In this document: positions 11,609-21,317 of the stretch, piece after piece
Numbering within the stretch: the stretch's first letter is position 1
How the letters are laid out: each line of letters opens with the position of its first letter
Source: Breviolum minutum Mf 1.05b.01
Lineage: Eukaryota; Sar; Dinophyceae; Suessiales; Symbiodiniaceae
NCBI GenBank assembly: GCA_000507305.1
Contig: DF239157.1
Location: forward strand, 230,173-294,172
DNA: 64,000 nt
Direction of reading: 5' to 3'
Made by a program: the position numbers and the translations under genes
The notes under the pieces: generated by a model
Databases searched by the model: none
Told to the model about the DNA's origin: nothing
The model's input: only the letters and a program-made list of their open reading frames with translations

Positions 11609-11684
11609 GTGTGGGGATGGAGGGATGGATGGATGGGATAAATTTCACCAACCCGGCCGGTTGGTCAAACATCCCTTAAAAGGT

Positions 11685-11766
11685 AGGCCGAAAAGTAAGG
11701 GAATCCGACACTCAAAAATGGCGAAGAAAGAATTCAGGTTAAGGATTTATTTCATAGATTGCGTAG
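11685..11766. repeat. HP13 element
   Basis: AGGCCGAAAAGTAAGGGAATCC, AAAATGG, then GGTTAAGGATTTATTTCATA and GATTGCGTAG. The same order is seen at 39401-39482. It ends in TAG directly before the open frame 11767-11818. Confidence 0.55.
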
Positions 11767-11818
11767 ATAATGATGCTGTCAGGAGAAGGTTGTACTTGGA
11801 GGATCATCCCAGGACTTT
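11767..11818 (+). CDS. Exon candidate next to HP13
   Basis: Open frame reading NDAVRRRLYLEDHPRT, followed by the strong donor GTAAGT at 11819. The 5' boundary would be the TAG that closes the HP13 element. Unrecognised. Confidence 0.35.
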
Positions 11819-12194
11819 GTAAGTGGCTAGTAGCGATGGCCATTTAGATAGGGATTACAAACTACTTACTAAATGGATGATGGAACCTTTGGAGGATGTG
11901 AACATCTCGGCAGCTTCATCAGGACTTGGAAGCTCCCTTGCCCTTTGCCGCCATTCCAAGTGTTTCTTGTCGCAACGTTGGTGTTTGTTTCAGATGTTTC
12001 GGAACCGGCGTGAGGGGGGAGGCGTGGAACACATGGAGCTTTGGTATATAAGTGGTTGTTTTAGATGGCAGGATGATGGGGGTAATGAGCTTCATCACAA
12101 CTGATAAATCATCCTAGCCTTGAGGCCTTTATGAGCGTGAGATCTCGTGAGACAACATGAAATACGAAGAGACACCTTGGGCGATTTGAAACAT

Positions 12195-12308
12195 GAAGGT
12201 ACAGTTGATGATGGAAATCCTGCATTACCTGGGATGTATAAAACTTTAGCAATGGGATAAACTACCATATCAACTGGTGACCGCGGGATTTCTGAACCAT
12301 CAACAGTA
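12195..12308. repeat. HP6 hairpin element
   Basis: HP6 arms are (T)ACTGTTGATGGxxxAGAAATCCTGCACCA / TGGTGCAGGATTTCTxxxCCATCAACAGT(A). The middle ACCTGGGATGTATAAAACC ... AATGGGATAAACTACC is shared by many copies. This copy has both arms. Confidence 0.8.
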
Positions 12309-12623
12309 GGACATATATAGATGTACATAGGTTACATAGGCACAAAGCTGATTGCGAGACGGAGTCCTCATTACAGTTTGACCTTAGTTTTTTTTCACTC
12401 CTTGTGTCAAAACATACCTCTAATGTGATATGGAACCTCTAAACTGGGGGCCTCCTGAAAAGAGGAGAGGATGGAGATGCCTTCGCAAAAACGTTTGGGG
12501 GTCATCATAATCCTGCCAGCATCTTCCAGTAAAGGGTGCTGTTTGAACCCTAAGGGATGGTGTGCAAGCCACCCGCGGCATTTCTCCTGGTGAAGAATCA
12601 GCAACGGGTTTATCGCGTAGATA

Positions 12624-12626
<3 letters not shown>

Positions 12627-12665
<39 letters not shown>

Positions 12666-12678
12666 CTAGTACTAGTAC

Positions 12679-12719
<41 letters not shown>

Positions 12720-12720
12720 C
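12627..12720 (+). repeat. (GTA)n microsatellite
   Basis: GTAGTAGTA run of about 90 bp with a few ACTAGT interruptions. It makes the long serine/threonine run seen on the minus strand. Confidence 0.9.
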
Positions 12721-13193
12721 TAATTAGTATCTCCTTTCTACCATTCCGACATGACATCTTAAACCTCCCTTTCATTTCTTCCATTGCTTAGGTCTGTCAG
12801 CTCCTTTACTTCCGCAACGAGGTGGTGGTGTTTTTGGGCTGATGGGAGGTGATGATGAGCCCCTACCAGTTGACATCCCCGTACCTCCCAAGAAGGTGTT
12901 TAGGGCTATGTTTTGGTGGTCCAAATACCGAACCTCAGGAGGTGTTTGGATGTATAGGGAGGGGTCATAACCCCAGTTACCCCTTTAGTTTCTGCCATTT
13001 ATAGGAGTTATAACTCCATTTCTAAGTAGTATAGAGGTGGGGCTAGTATGACGACCTACTCTCCCTGGAACTAACAGCCAGTTCGCTCTGAAAATAGGCC
13101 GAAATTGATCCAAAAGAAAAGTATGTTTAAGTATACCGATCCTATGGATGGTATTCCAGTTGTAGTACCAATAAACCCCGACAAAAATGCATA

Positions 13194-13272
13194 TAGATGG
13201 AAGAAATCCTGCACCACCCATATGATACTCTTTCAAATTATTTCAACTGGTGCAGGATTTCTTCCATCAAGA
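13194..13272. repeat. HP6 hairpin element, short
   Basis: GATGGAAGAAATCCTGCACCA and TGGTGCAGGATTTCTTCCATC, a near-perfect 20-bp inverted repeat around a 37-bp loop. Confidence 0.8.
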
Positions 13273-13681
13273 GTCTCATCTCAGTTACTCAATGAACAAA
13301 TACACTGGTTGTTTAGGGTATCCGGAAGCCCAGCTTGTTGCATTTTTCCTCGTGCATTGCAATCGGTGAAAGATGACCAACTGTTTTTTCAGGAAACGAG
13401 GTGAACTGGGAATTGGAGTAATGTTGAAGTATCCATACTGTTCTAGGAAGTGGTTTCAAAGACTTGTTGTTCAAAGTTGAAATTTGTACCTGGAACCGTG
13501 GGGAAGATTTCTATGCTGATGATCATATTTTTCTTGAGTGGGTGGCTAAACCCAACTCGCTGGAATGCCCTTTGTTTTTTTTTGGGGAGCGCTGCAATTT
13601 TGGATTACTAGGATCGATCGTGTTTTTTGGCCAAAGTACAGTAGACAACTGTTTTTTTTTGTCGATCATTGCTTATATTTC

Positions 13682-13771
13682 CATAGGATCCATGTATCGT
13701 ATATTTACCGTAGCTACATTTACCATAAAAAAGTCATCCAAATGTAGGTAAATATACCAGTCCCGTGGATC
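13682..13771. repeat. HP5 hairpin element
   Basis: HP5 arms are CCCATAGGATCCATG / CATGGATCCTATGGG. A second inner pair is GGTATATTTACCTACATTT / AAATGTAGGTAAATATACC around ACCATAAAAATCAACC. This copy has the inner pair and decayed outer ends. Confidence 0.8.
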
Positions 13772-13965
13772 CCTTTGGGATTGGTGTGTTCTTTTTGCAT
13801 GTTTCTTTCTCTTAGAGGGAATGATACGGTAGAATCTTCCATAGATATCAAGGTGGCACTTCCACCAATTTTTTCTGCATGTATAGACATGTAAATTTAC
13901 ACGAAGGTGAACGACGATGGATTCTCCCCAAAATACATCAGAATTAATTGCAAAACCCTAAGAAT

Positions 13966-14062
13966 CCACACCCCTCCCTAGAGTAGGATTGATGGTCTCA
14001 ATTCCATCCCCACAATAGGATTATAAGGGAAATCCCTTTCTTAGGGCATATCTGGATCCTTA
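13966..14062. repeat. HP7 hairpin element
   Basis: Arms CCTAAGAATCCACACCCCTCC / GATCCTTAGG; middle AGTAGGATTGATGGTC and AGGGAAATCCCTTTCTTAGG. Also found at 26645, 43408 and 50517. Confidence 0.75.
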
Positions 14063-14316
14063 GGGAAAAGCAACATGACATGGTTGTTTCTATTTCACTC
14101 CCCCGAAGATTTCGCACATGGAACCTGGAGATTTTTTACACCCCTAAAGAAAAGGAAATTCATCTTTCAACCAAGGCCCATCATGGCTTCAGGTTCCCTA
14201 AGGATCATTGGACCCTCAAAACTGGCTTTTTTGGAGGACCCTACCCCTGCTATACAGGTTCAAACCCTTCCATTGGAGGGTCCAAGATCTGTAGGGTTCC
14301 AGCCGTTAATTTTCAG

Positions 14317-14453
14317 GGCTGTATCAGTTGATGCTTACGATCCCCTCAATTCAAGGGATGATGAACATGGCAGTCATAGCAGCAAGATTTCACGATTTTG
14401 TGCCTCGTGTTGTGTGGGGAATTCTTGGGGAAACTTCGAAAGGCTCACACAAG
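14317..14453 (+). CDS. Internal exon, unrecognised protein
   Basis: AATTTTCAG|GGC acceptor and CACAAG|GTGGGC donor enclose 137 bp with one convincing frame: LYQLMLTIPSIQGMMNMAV, then RFHDFVPRVVWGILGETS. The composition is hydrophobic and helix-rich. The donor is the left end of the HP8 element at 14451. The acceptor is the right end of an HP2-like element (CCAGCCGTTAATTTTCAG; related ends near 50370 and 56700). Both splice sites thus seem to come from elements. No family recognised. Confidence 0.6.
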
Positions 14454-14560
14454 GTGGGCCCCTACCAGTTATAAGTAGGGTTATAACTCCACTTATAGGG
14501 GTTACAACCCCAGTTACCCATTTTATGAGGCCCTTTCCCCATGTCCCTCCATTTATAAAC
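14451..14560. repeat. HP8 hairpin element
   Basis: ACAAGGTGGGCCCCTACCAG start, inner GGGTTATAACTCC and GGGGTTACAACCCC; right end decayed. It supplies the GT of the preceding exon. Confidence 0.8.
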
Positions 14561-15388
14561 GATGGTTTTTCCGAGGAAAAGACCTTGGCAGGATGTGGAA
14601 TTCCAATCAAACAGCGGGCTTCGGCCAGGTATCGGTGACACCCTTGACACGACTCTTCTTCAATCTCTCCCTGCATCCTTTGACGCGGAACTTTACCTTG
14701 GGTCAATTTCTGGTGCCTTTGGTGGGTGAAAGGTTGATTGGTCAGGGTAGATTTTATTTAATGTGTTTGAAAAACCACATTTTATGATCATGTTATGTAT
14801 ATATATATATATTGATCCATTTAAAAGGGCAGGAAGTTGTGTGGGAGTTGAAGTACGCACGTTTTTTAGAAATAAAAAACATAAGTGTATGTTGTATTCA
14901 TTTGAATCCATGTATAGATAGAGGGAAGATTAGGAAGATTTAGGAAGATTCTACTGTCCACTGTTTTCCAAAGAGTAAAGGTTGAGAATTGACTTTACAT
15001 CAAGTGGTGATCAGCAGCAGGAAACCATGGCAAACCATTGGAACATGTGGCTTTATTTTAAGTTGGGGTCCGGCGCATTTGTGTATATGTATACGTATAT
15101 ATGTGTAATATGTGATGAATAAACATTCATATAATACAGCAATACACATATCTACAAACCGCACCTTTCAAAGCTGTTTTTTTTTCTTTTTGGAGCGGAT
15201 GATTGTGGGTTGACTTAGACAAACATTTTGCTTCTAAACATATGTGAAATCCCCAAAAAGATGAATTGAAAAAAGGAGATTGGCCTGATTTTTGTTGTGG
15301 TTTTTCTATGTCACATGTTTTTCTCAAAAGATCTCCATGTACGTGTCGTTGTCCAACCCAGTTTGCGAGCGACTTTCCCCTGCAACAG

Positions 15389-15441
15389 GTGCTGCTTTGC
15401 AAGGAACCAAGCCAGGCGCAAATTGACGGGCTTATTCAACG
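15389..15441 (+). CDS. Exon candidate
   Basis: CTGCAACAG|GTG ... TTCAACG|GTTTTG; preferred frame VLLCKEPSQAQIDGLIQR. A second frame is also open, so the frame choice is by peptide quality only. Unrecognised. Confidence 0.35.
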
Positions 15442-15475
15442 GTTTTGTGTGGTGATTTTCCCTGGTGTTTACAAG

Positions 15476-15606
15476 GATCATTAAACTACCCATTTGGGGG
15501 GAATGAAACACTACAAAAATATGGTATATTTGAAGGATTTCCCCTTTAATAGTGCATTGTTGGGGTTGGTAACGGTTGGTAATATAATGACCCCTGGTTT
15601 ATATAG
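15476..15606. repeat. HP12 element
   Basis: Starts GATCATTAAACTACCCATTT and GGGGGGAATGAAACACTAC; ends GGTAATATAATGACCCC. Shared with 56346-56478. Confidence 0.6.
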
Positions 15607-15951
15607 TCAGTCTCAACAGTGTATAAAGATGTCATTTTAAAGGTGGGATGCCCATCCCCCAAGACAAGTAGGATATCTAGGCAACTCAACTGCCCTGGTT
15701 AAACACTGAAATACCACTATACAGACATACCCATTGGTATCGAAAATAATCCATTCATTTATCAAGAGAATTATTCAAAACAAAAATCAAACACTACCCA
15801 AGTGGATCCATCATGGATCCCAGGATTGGAGGAGGTTTTTTGTTTTCTTTAAAGGATTTCGATGTTTTTGAAGATACCATGAGGCAACTCTTTTGCCCCT
15901 CAGCCGAGGTCACTCCAACAGGGTGGTGGTTTAGGATTGTAAGCGGAAAAA

Positions 15952-15989
15952 AACATTAAGGTTAAGGATTTATAATAAATTGCCCAGGT
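15952..15989. repeat. HP13 right end
   Basis: CATTAAGGTTAAGGATTTAT and AATAAATTGCCCAGG only. Confidence 0.45.
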
Positions 15990-16230
15990 TTATCAAGCCA
16001 ACTAACTATAGTTACTATGGTAGATCCCAAGTGAAACACCAGTGGGTCTGGTGTAAATCCTTGTAAAGTCCATGAAATGGTATGACTGCGACCATTCCTC
16101 CAAAGCTTTCTGGGAATTCGGCTATACAGATTTGGACAATGACATAAAAACACCCTGGTTGTTTGGGATTGATATGGGATGAAAAGCGACCGAGTTGCGA
16201 GGATTCCATCATTAAACGACCAGGATTCAA

Positions 16231-16366
16231 TGGAAAGTAGAAACCCTAAGAATCTTGACCCCTCAAAAATTGCTAAATTCAGGACCCCAAACCCCCCACC
16301 TCCCCTTGCGAAAAACAGGGATTCCAACCCATTAAGATTGAAGCATCCAACTGGGGATTCTTAGGG
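16231..16366. repeat. HP7-like element, diverged
   Basis: CCCTAAGAATCTTGACCCCTC on the left and GGGGATTCTTAGGG on the right; the middle does not match the other HP7 copies. Confidence 0.5.
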
Positions 16367-16414
16367 AAGGTGATTTGAACGAAAAAAAACCATCGATCCC
16401 TTCGTGGTTGCCAG

Positions 16415-16526
16415 GGCTCGGGTACTTTCCAGTTGCCACCTGCGCACTTGTACGAAGGTGGAGTCGGAGTCGAGTTGGAGTCGTCGTCATCGATGGGAAG
16501 GGGGAGGAAGGATCACCTCCTTCACG
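16415..16526 (+). CDS. Exon candidate
   Basis: TTGCCAG|GGC and CTTCACG|GTAAAC enclose 112 bp, GC-richer than its surroundings and open in more than one frame (for instance GSGTFQLPPAHLYEGGVG). The exon call rests on splice sites and composition; the frame is unsure. Confidence 0.35.
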
Positions 16527-16944
16527 GTAAACCCCCAAAATAAGGACTTATTAAGAGCTTATATATGGAAACATTATGAAAACCATTGGTTTCCCTTTAT
16601 AAGGCCTTATTAAACCCTTGTGTTTCTGACGGGGGGTACGTTTCAGGGGGGGGGTTGGTTGCTTCGCCATAATAGAATCAGAATCACGATGTTGTTTTCG
16701 CCTTATAATCAATGCGCAGGTCCACTCTCAGTAACTGGTGTAGTTACTGACATTTACCCTCTAAACTCTGAACTCTGAACTACCCAAGTGTAGGTAATTA
16801 GACCATATTAGACCATTTGAGTGTTTGGGATGGCATGATATCGTATGATGTTTGTAAAAGTTTGCAAATATGTTTTGTTGTAAATTGTTGCAATTTATAT
16901 GGAGGTTTGGAGATTAAATGTTGATGTATACATATATATATATA

Positions 16945-17153
16945 TACAACTGCTGTAATGGTTTCACCCGTATGTTTCACAGTAGCAACCAACACCCAAG
17001 TCTTTTTCCTCAAAGGTCTATGGCTCTAACGCCTCCCACGTAGATACGGCTATGCGGTATCTAATATGGCGATAGCCAAAACCCTCGAACCACAAATGAC
17101 TATGAAGGGAAGCAGGAACTGTGTCACTGAATGAACAAGTGTTATCACTTGTA
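16945..17153 (-). repeat. 3' LTR of the copia element
   Basis: No difference from the 5' LTR was found by eye over 209 bp. It directly abuts the n at 17155. Confidence 0.9.
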
Positions 17154-17155
17154 TN

Positions 17156-20100
17156 CGTCCACTAACCCGTAGCATCCCCGACGCACTCTTGTAATAGCTC
17201 CGGTTTCGAGCCCCATTGCCTCACAAATTTCGTCACAAGGTATGCAATAGAGTTCTTTGGGATATTCTCTTCCCTGCAAGAAAGCGCCAGTAACATCGCC
17301 TTTCCACACCTGCCACTTGTAGCGACCTGAAGCTGCCAAAAGTAGCTGACGTGACTGTCGTGTCATCACTGGGGAAGTAGTTTCCCTTTCCTCATACTCC
17401 GGGTCCTGGTACCCCAACAATATAGCACGTGCTTTGGGCTTGGTGGTACCGTCATCCTTTAACTTCCAGGTCAGAAGCCATCTCATCTTAATGGCTCGTT
17501 CGGCTGGAGGTCGTAGATGAGGTGGTAAGGCCTCAAATGCCCTTGCTGCTACATAGTTCTTCACTTCGACCATCTTTGCATCCTTGAATCGCTGTTGATC
17601 TTCTGGTGATAGTCGTCTTTCATTGACTTCCACTGCTCGTCGTTTCAATGCTCCTATGAAGTAGGCTTCGATGTCCGTTTCGAATTGCTTCCATCCTCGA
17701 TGGGACTCTGGCATCGACACTTCTACCTCAATGGCATTGTCTTCTTCGGCCCAGAACACCTCTCCGTCGGCTTCTCTTCGACTATGTTCCATGGTGTAGT
17801 CATACCATGGAGTCTTTGTCACCAGAGCATCGTCGCTATCTGGTTCCCCTGTTCGCCGTCGTGATGTAGGTCGTTCTGATTCTCGTGGTTGTCCACGTAG
17901 TTGTTGCACTTCTTGTTCCGTCCGTTTCCCATGGATGCGACGACCCACTTCGTCTGTCTCCATCGGAGCTGTTGGTATCTCCTCTGGTGTGGTTGGTGGT
18001 CCCCCATCCTGGCTTAGATCTTCGAACTCATTGCCACCCAGTCCTTCGGTCAACCGTTGAAAAGTCCATGGTGCTTTTTGTGATTCGTCATGGCTCAGAT
18101 GTTCCAACAGCTGCTCCCGCTGAGTGGCATGTCGTAGTTGTTCCACACAACACTTGATGAGTCTTCGTCCTCGAATGATCCAAACTGCACTTCCTGGAAA
18201 CAAATTGCCTTCCGGATCTCGTTTCGTTTCTGTCACGAGAATCCTTCCTGGCCCCAGGTAACATCCTTGTTTCTGTTGTTGGCTGTTCCCTCTCTGTCCA
18301 GATAGTTGTTTTCGCCAGTAGTAAACCAAATCTCCTGGATGGTAACTGTGTTGTTTGTTTCCCCTTGAATTGAGTGCTCGTACCATTCGCTGTTGTGCTA
18401 CCCATTCCACGTGTGCCTTTTCTGCTGTACGCATTCGCTCTATGTTTTCTTCGAATTCAGGACCCTGGTTAGGTATCAGTTCTTCGATTGATTGTCCAGT
18501 GAGTGTCTGTATACAACGTCCCATAGAGTCCGGTGATCGTCCTAAGGCATGTTGGATGGGGGTGAATCCACGAATAACTTCTCTTGTATTGAAGGTGCGT
18601 AAAGCTATACTTAGAGCTCGTTCGGCTGGCAAGTCTGGCTCTTCATTGACCAGTTTGTTCATCAGCTCTTTGGTACCCTGTATGGCTTGTTCGCATACCC
18701 CCAACTTCCAATGTGCTTCCCCTGGGATAAAGTCTAAATATATACCATGAATATCGCAGTATCGTTCTACTTCATTGCTACGGAAAGCTCCGGCAGGATC
18801 GAGCCTAAGGGCCTGTGGTATCCCAAAATATTGACACCAACCCTCATCCATGTAGCTCAGGAACATACTAGCATTCATGGTTTTATGTTTACCCCTACAC
18901 AAGATTTTTCCAGTACGAAAACGGGAAGATTCATCAATGATCAGAACAAATTCCAAATATTCACCAGTCACCGGATGAATCCATTTTCCTCCATCAGCAC
19001 TAACAGTGGACCATTTTGGGGGTAAAGGTTCCAACGTCGCAACATGTTTGTGTTGAACCCGACCTTTCTCTTGACAAATGGGGCACACAAATTGTTTGGC
19101 CAGATTCAAAACCCTTTCACTAGCACCCCTTTTTCGGAGAGCTTCAATCATGTACCTAACATGTCCATGACCCGTGGCGGCATGCAAACGGTACAACTGT
19201 TGTTTCACATGTTCATCACTCATGTTTCCCTTTTTGGGGTGGTCACCAGCCCTACTTTCCGTTTCCCCATGAACCAGAGCAGTTTCGCGTTTTCCCAGAA
19301 AGGTTTCTTCCAAACATGAACCACATTGTTGTTTCGAACCGTGGTAATGCAGTTCCTCACACACACAACTCGCTCCGGCCCCAAAACTGGAACAAAAATG
19401 GGTTTTTCCTTTCATTTCTTCAACAAGGGAACCATGATTGAACTCTTGAAACATTCCCAAAACAACCCTTTTCACCATTTCGGGGGTATAATAAGCCGTT
19501 TGACCCGTAAGAGCACCTTCACACTTGGCATGTTCAACCGTTTTGGGGCACCTACAGGGCAAATCCAACAACTCAGCAATTCTTTTGTGGGTAGTCATCA
19601 CTTTCCACCCTTTGTGAAGAAGTTTTTCATTTTTGGGGTCCCTAAGATTGACTTGACAACCATTGGTGACGGAGATCCAAAACTTGTACTTCTCCTGAAG
19701 TTTCTGAACAAGGGGTAACCTCCAAGCATGACTCTTTTGAGACCATTCCCAACTAACGTGAATACCCTTTTGGATAGCGTAATGAACAACACAGCTGGCG
19801 CCGACATACTGTCGGAGAGCTTCCTGTCTCTTTTTGGTCAACTCCAAGCGTTGTTCTTCTGTGCGTTGATTCAGATTTTGCATTGGGGAATACGGTCCAC
19901 ACTCCGTACTTATCCAAATGTTAAGAGGTTGCTTTTGATCAATAGTTTGAAGAATCAGTTTGACACCCTCCGAACTCCCAAGATCACAGTTGTTCCAATG
20001 AGAACAACGAATTGCAGCATCGGGATATCCAGCTTTCTCTTGAATGGCACTACTTAGCCTACTGTTGGGGCAACAAGCAACTTCAAGAAGAATGGTTCGT

Positions 20101-21317
20101 TTTTCTTGAATGAGGGACTGGAAAATTTCCGGGGCTAAGCTCCAAGACTGTTGTTCTAAGTGCCGAGCAGCTGATTCACAGAGGGTTCTTCGACTCTCAT
20201 GTGAGGGATCTGATGCTATGTAGCCTAGTGACTCTAAGCTCCGGGCTGACTCAGAACACTGTAGCTGCCATCGCTGCTGGTCTTGTCCTTCTGGGATTTG
20301 CGGACCCTGGGACCTTCCTTGCTCTCCCGAAGATCTGCCACTTCCTCCTTGAGATCCTTCACTACTTCCACGAGGCTCGCCAACATGGCAGCCGTAGAGC
20401 TCGTCACACTGTCGCTGGCTGCACTGCTGCGGCCTGTCTTGCTGGCCTTGGTGGCTAGCAGGTACTGGAGATCTGGTTCTGGATCCTCCGGGGTCATGTT
20501 CACTTCCTCGACCTTGCAGATCGGACGGTTCTCGGTCTCCAACCATCGAGCTAGACGTGCCAATTGTGGGCAGCATCCTCCTTCCTTGTGAGTTTGCATC
20601 ACCCAATGGCAGTACTGCTTGTCCTCCTTGATCTCGGCATAGGAGAGGCTCGCCCCTTTGCCAAACCCCACTGGGTCGCTGGCATCGGGCGTTGTGGTCT
20701 CGTAAATGCGGTTCAAGGCCAGCTTCTGCATTTGAGGAATCGTGTGATTGGAGGTGACATGGATCTTCATGGTCTGGCTGCAGAAATCCACCAAGTCGGA
20801 CTTCTTGCGGCTGGCTTGGTTGAGTGCCACCACCATCTTGCGAAGTTCGGTCTTCTGCTGACGGCCATAGGCGATTCCTTTCTCCTCGTAGAGCTGGCAC
20901 AGTCGATTGCTCAACTCCACCTTGCTCCATCGGCTGGGGGGTGTTTCTCCCAACTTGGTGATCTCGGCTGTCAACTCGGCCTTGGTCATCTTCTGGAGGC
21001 TCATGCTGACTCGAGAGGTCACAAGTCACTGAGCGAATGGGCTGATGAGTGTTGCTTGGGAGCTCGCTGCTGCAAGGAGTGTCTCTGTGATGCTCATTGC
21101 TGCCGCTGCTTCCTCTGGGTTTGTTACAACTAGTATTGTTACGATCAACATCAAAAGAAGAAGAAGAAATCAGATCACGAGACTGAAAAACATCACCACC
21201 AACAAAAACATTCTCACTTTGGGAAATCACGTCATTTGTTTGAAAGTGTACCTTTGGTACCTGATGCCTATCGACCTCCCTTTCTCCCTCAGGCAAAGGA
21301 TCGGGGAGGAGCTGTCC
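17156..21317 (-). CDS. Pol (integrase-RT) ORF of copia element, truncated
   Basis: Open in the gag frame from the TAG at 21318 to the n. The stretch 21.0-20.2 kb in this frame is rich in Q, S, R, G and P and looks like a shadow of the nested ORF. From about 20.2 kb the protein is convincing. Integrase has an H/C zinc region (CPICQ near 19.1 kb) and a DDE core: SADGGK, LRLDPAGAF, and GEAHWKLGVCEQ with the catalytic glutamate. RT starts MRWLLTWKLK with KARAILLGYQDPEY; the first catalytic Asp is in WKGDVTGAFLQG. The frame ends after RRGCYGLVD, before the YxDD active site. RNase H is absent. Confidence 0.85.
20234..21004 (-). CDS. Nested ORF in pol with SAP-like domain
   Basis: 256 codons from ATG, in the +1 frame relative to gag and pol and wholly inside the pol frame. 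It starts MSLQKMTKAELTAEITKLGE; the KAEL...KLG...SKVELSNRL pattern resembles a SAP DNA-binding helix pair. Near the end a predicted coiled coil (AMLASLVEVVKDLKEEVADL) precedes a charged tail. Amino-acid composition is far more natural than the overlapping pol frame, so this is probably the true product of the region. How pol is then reached (frameshift, internal start or splicing) is not visible. A TGA closes this frame just upstream at 21028, arguing for its own start. Confidence 0.6.
   Translation of the reverse strand: MSLQKMTKAELTAEITKLGETPPSRWSKVELSNRLCQLYEEKGIAYGRQQKTELRKMVVALNQASRKKSDLVDFCSQTMKIHVTSNHTIPQMQKLALNRIYETTTPDASDPVGFGKGASLSYAEIKEDKQYCHWVMQTHKEGGCCPQLARLARWLETENRPICKVEEVNMTPEDPEPDLQYLLATKASKTGRSSAASDSVTSSTAAMLASLVEVVKDLKEEVADLRESKEGPRVRKSQKDKTSSDGSYSVLSQPGA

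Noticed and set aside
12407-12784. 125-codon minus-strand frame with a long threonine run
   Set aside because: Made by the (GTA)n microsatellite.
20150-21317. N-terminal 390 codons of the pol frame as a real domain
   Set aside because: Q/S/R/G/P-rich shadow composition against a natural protein in the +1 frame; kept as an open frame but not given a function.
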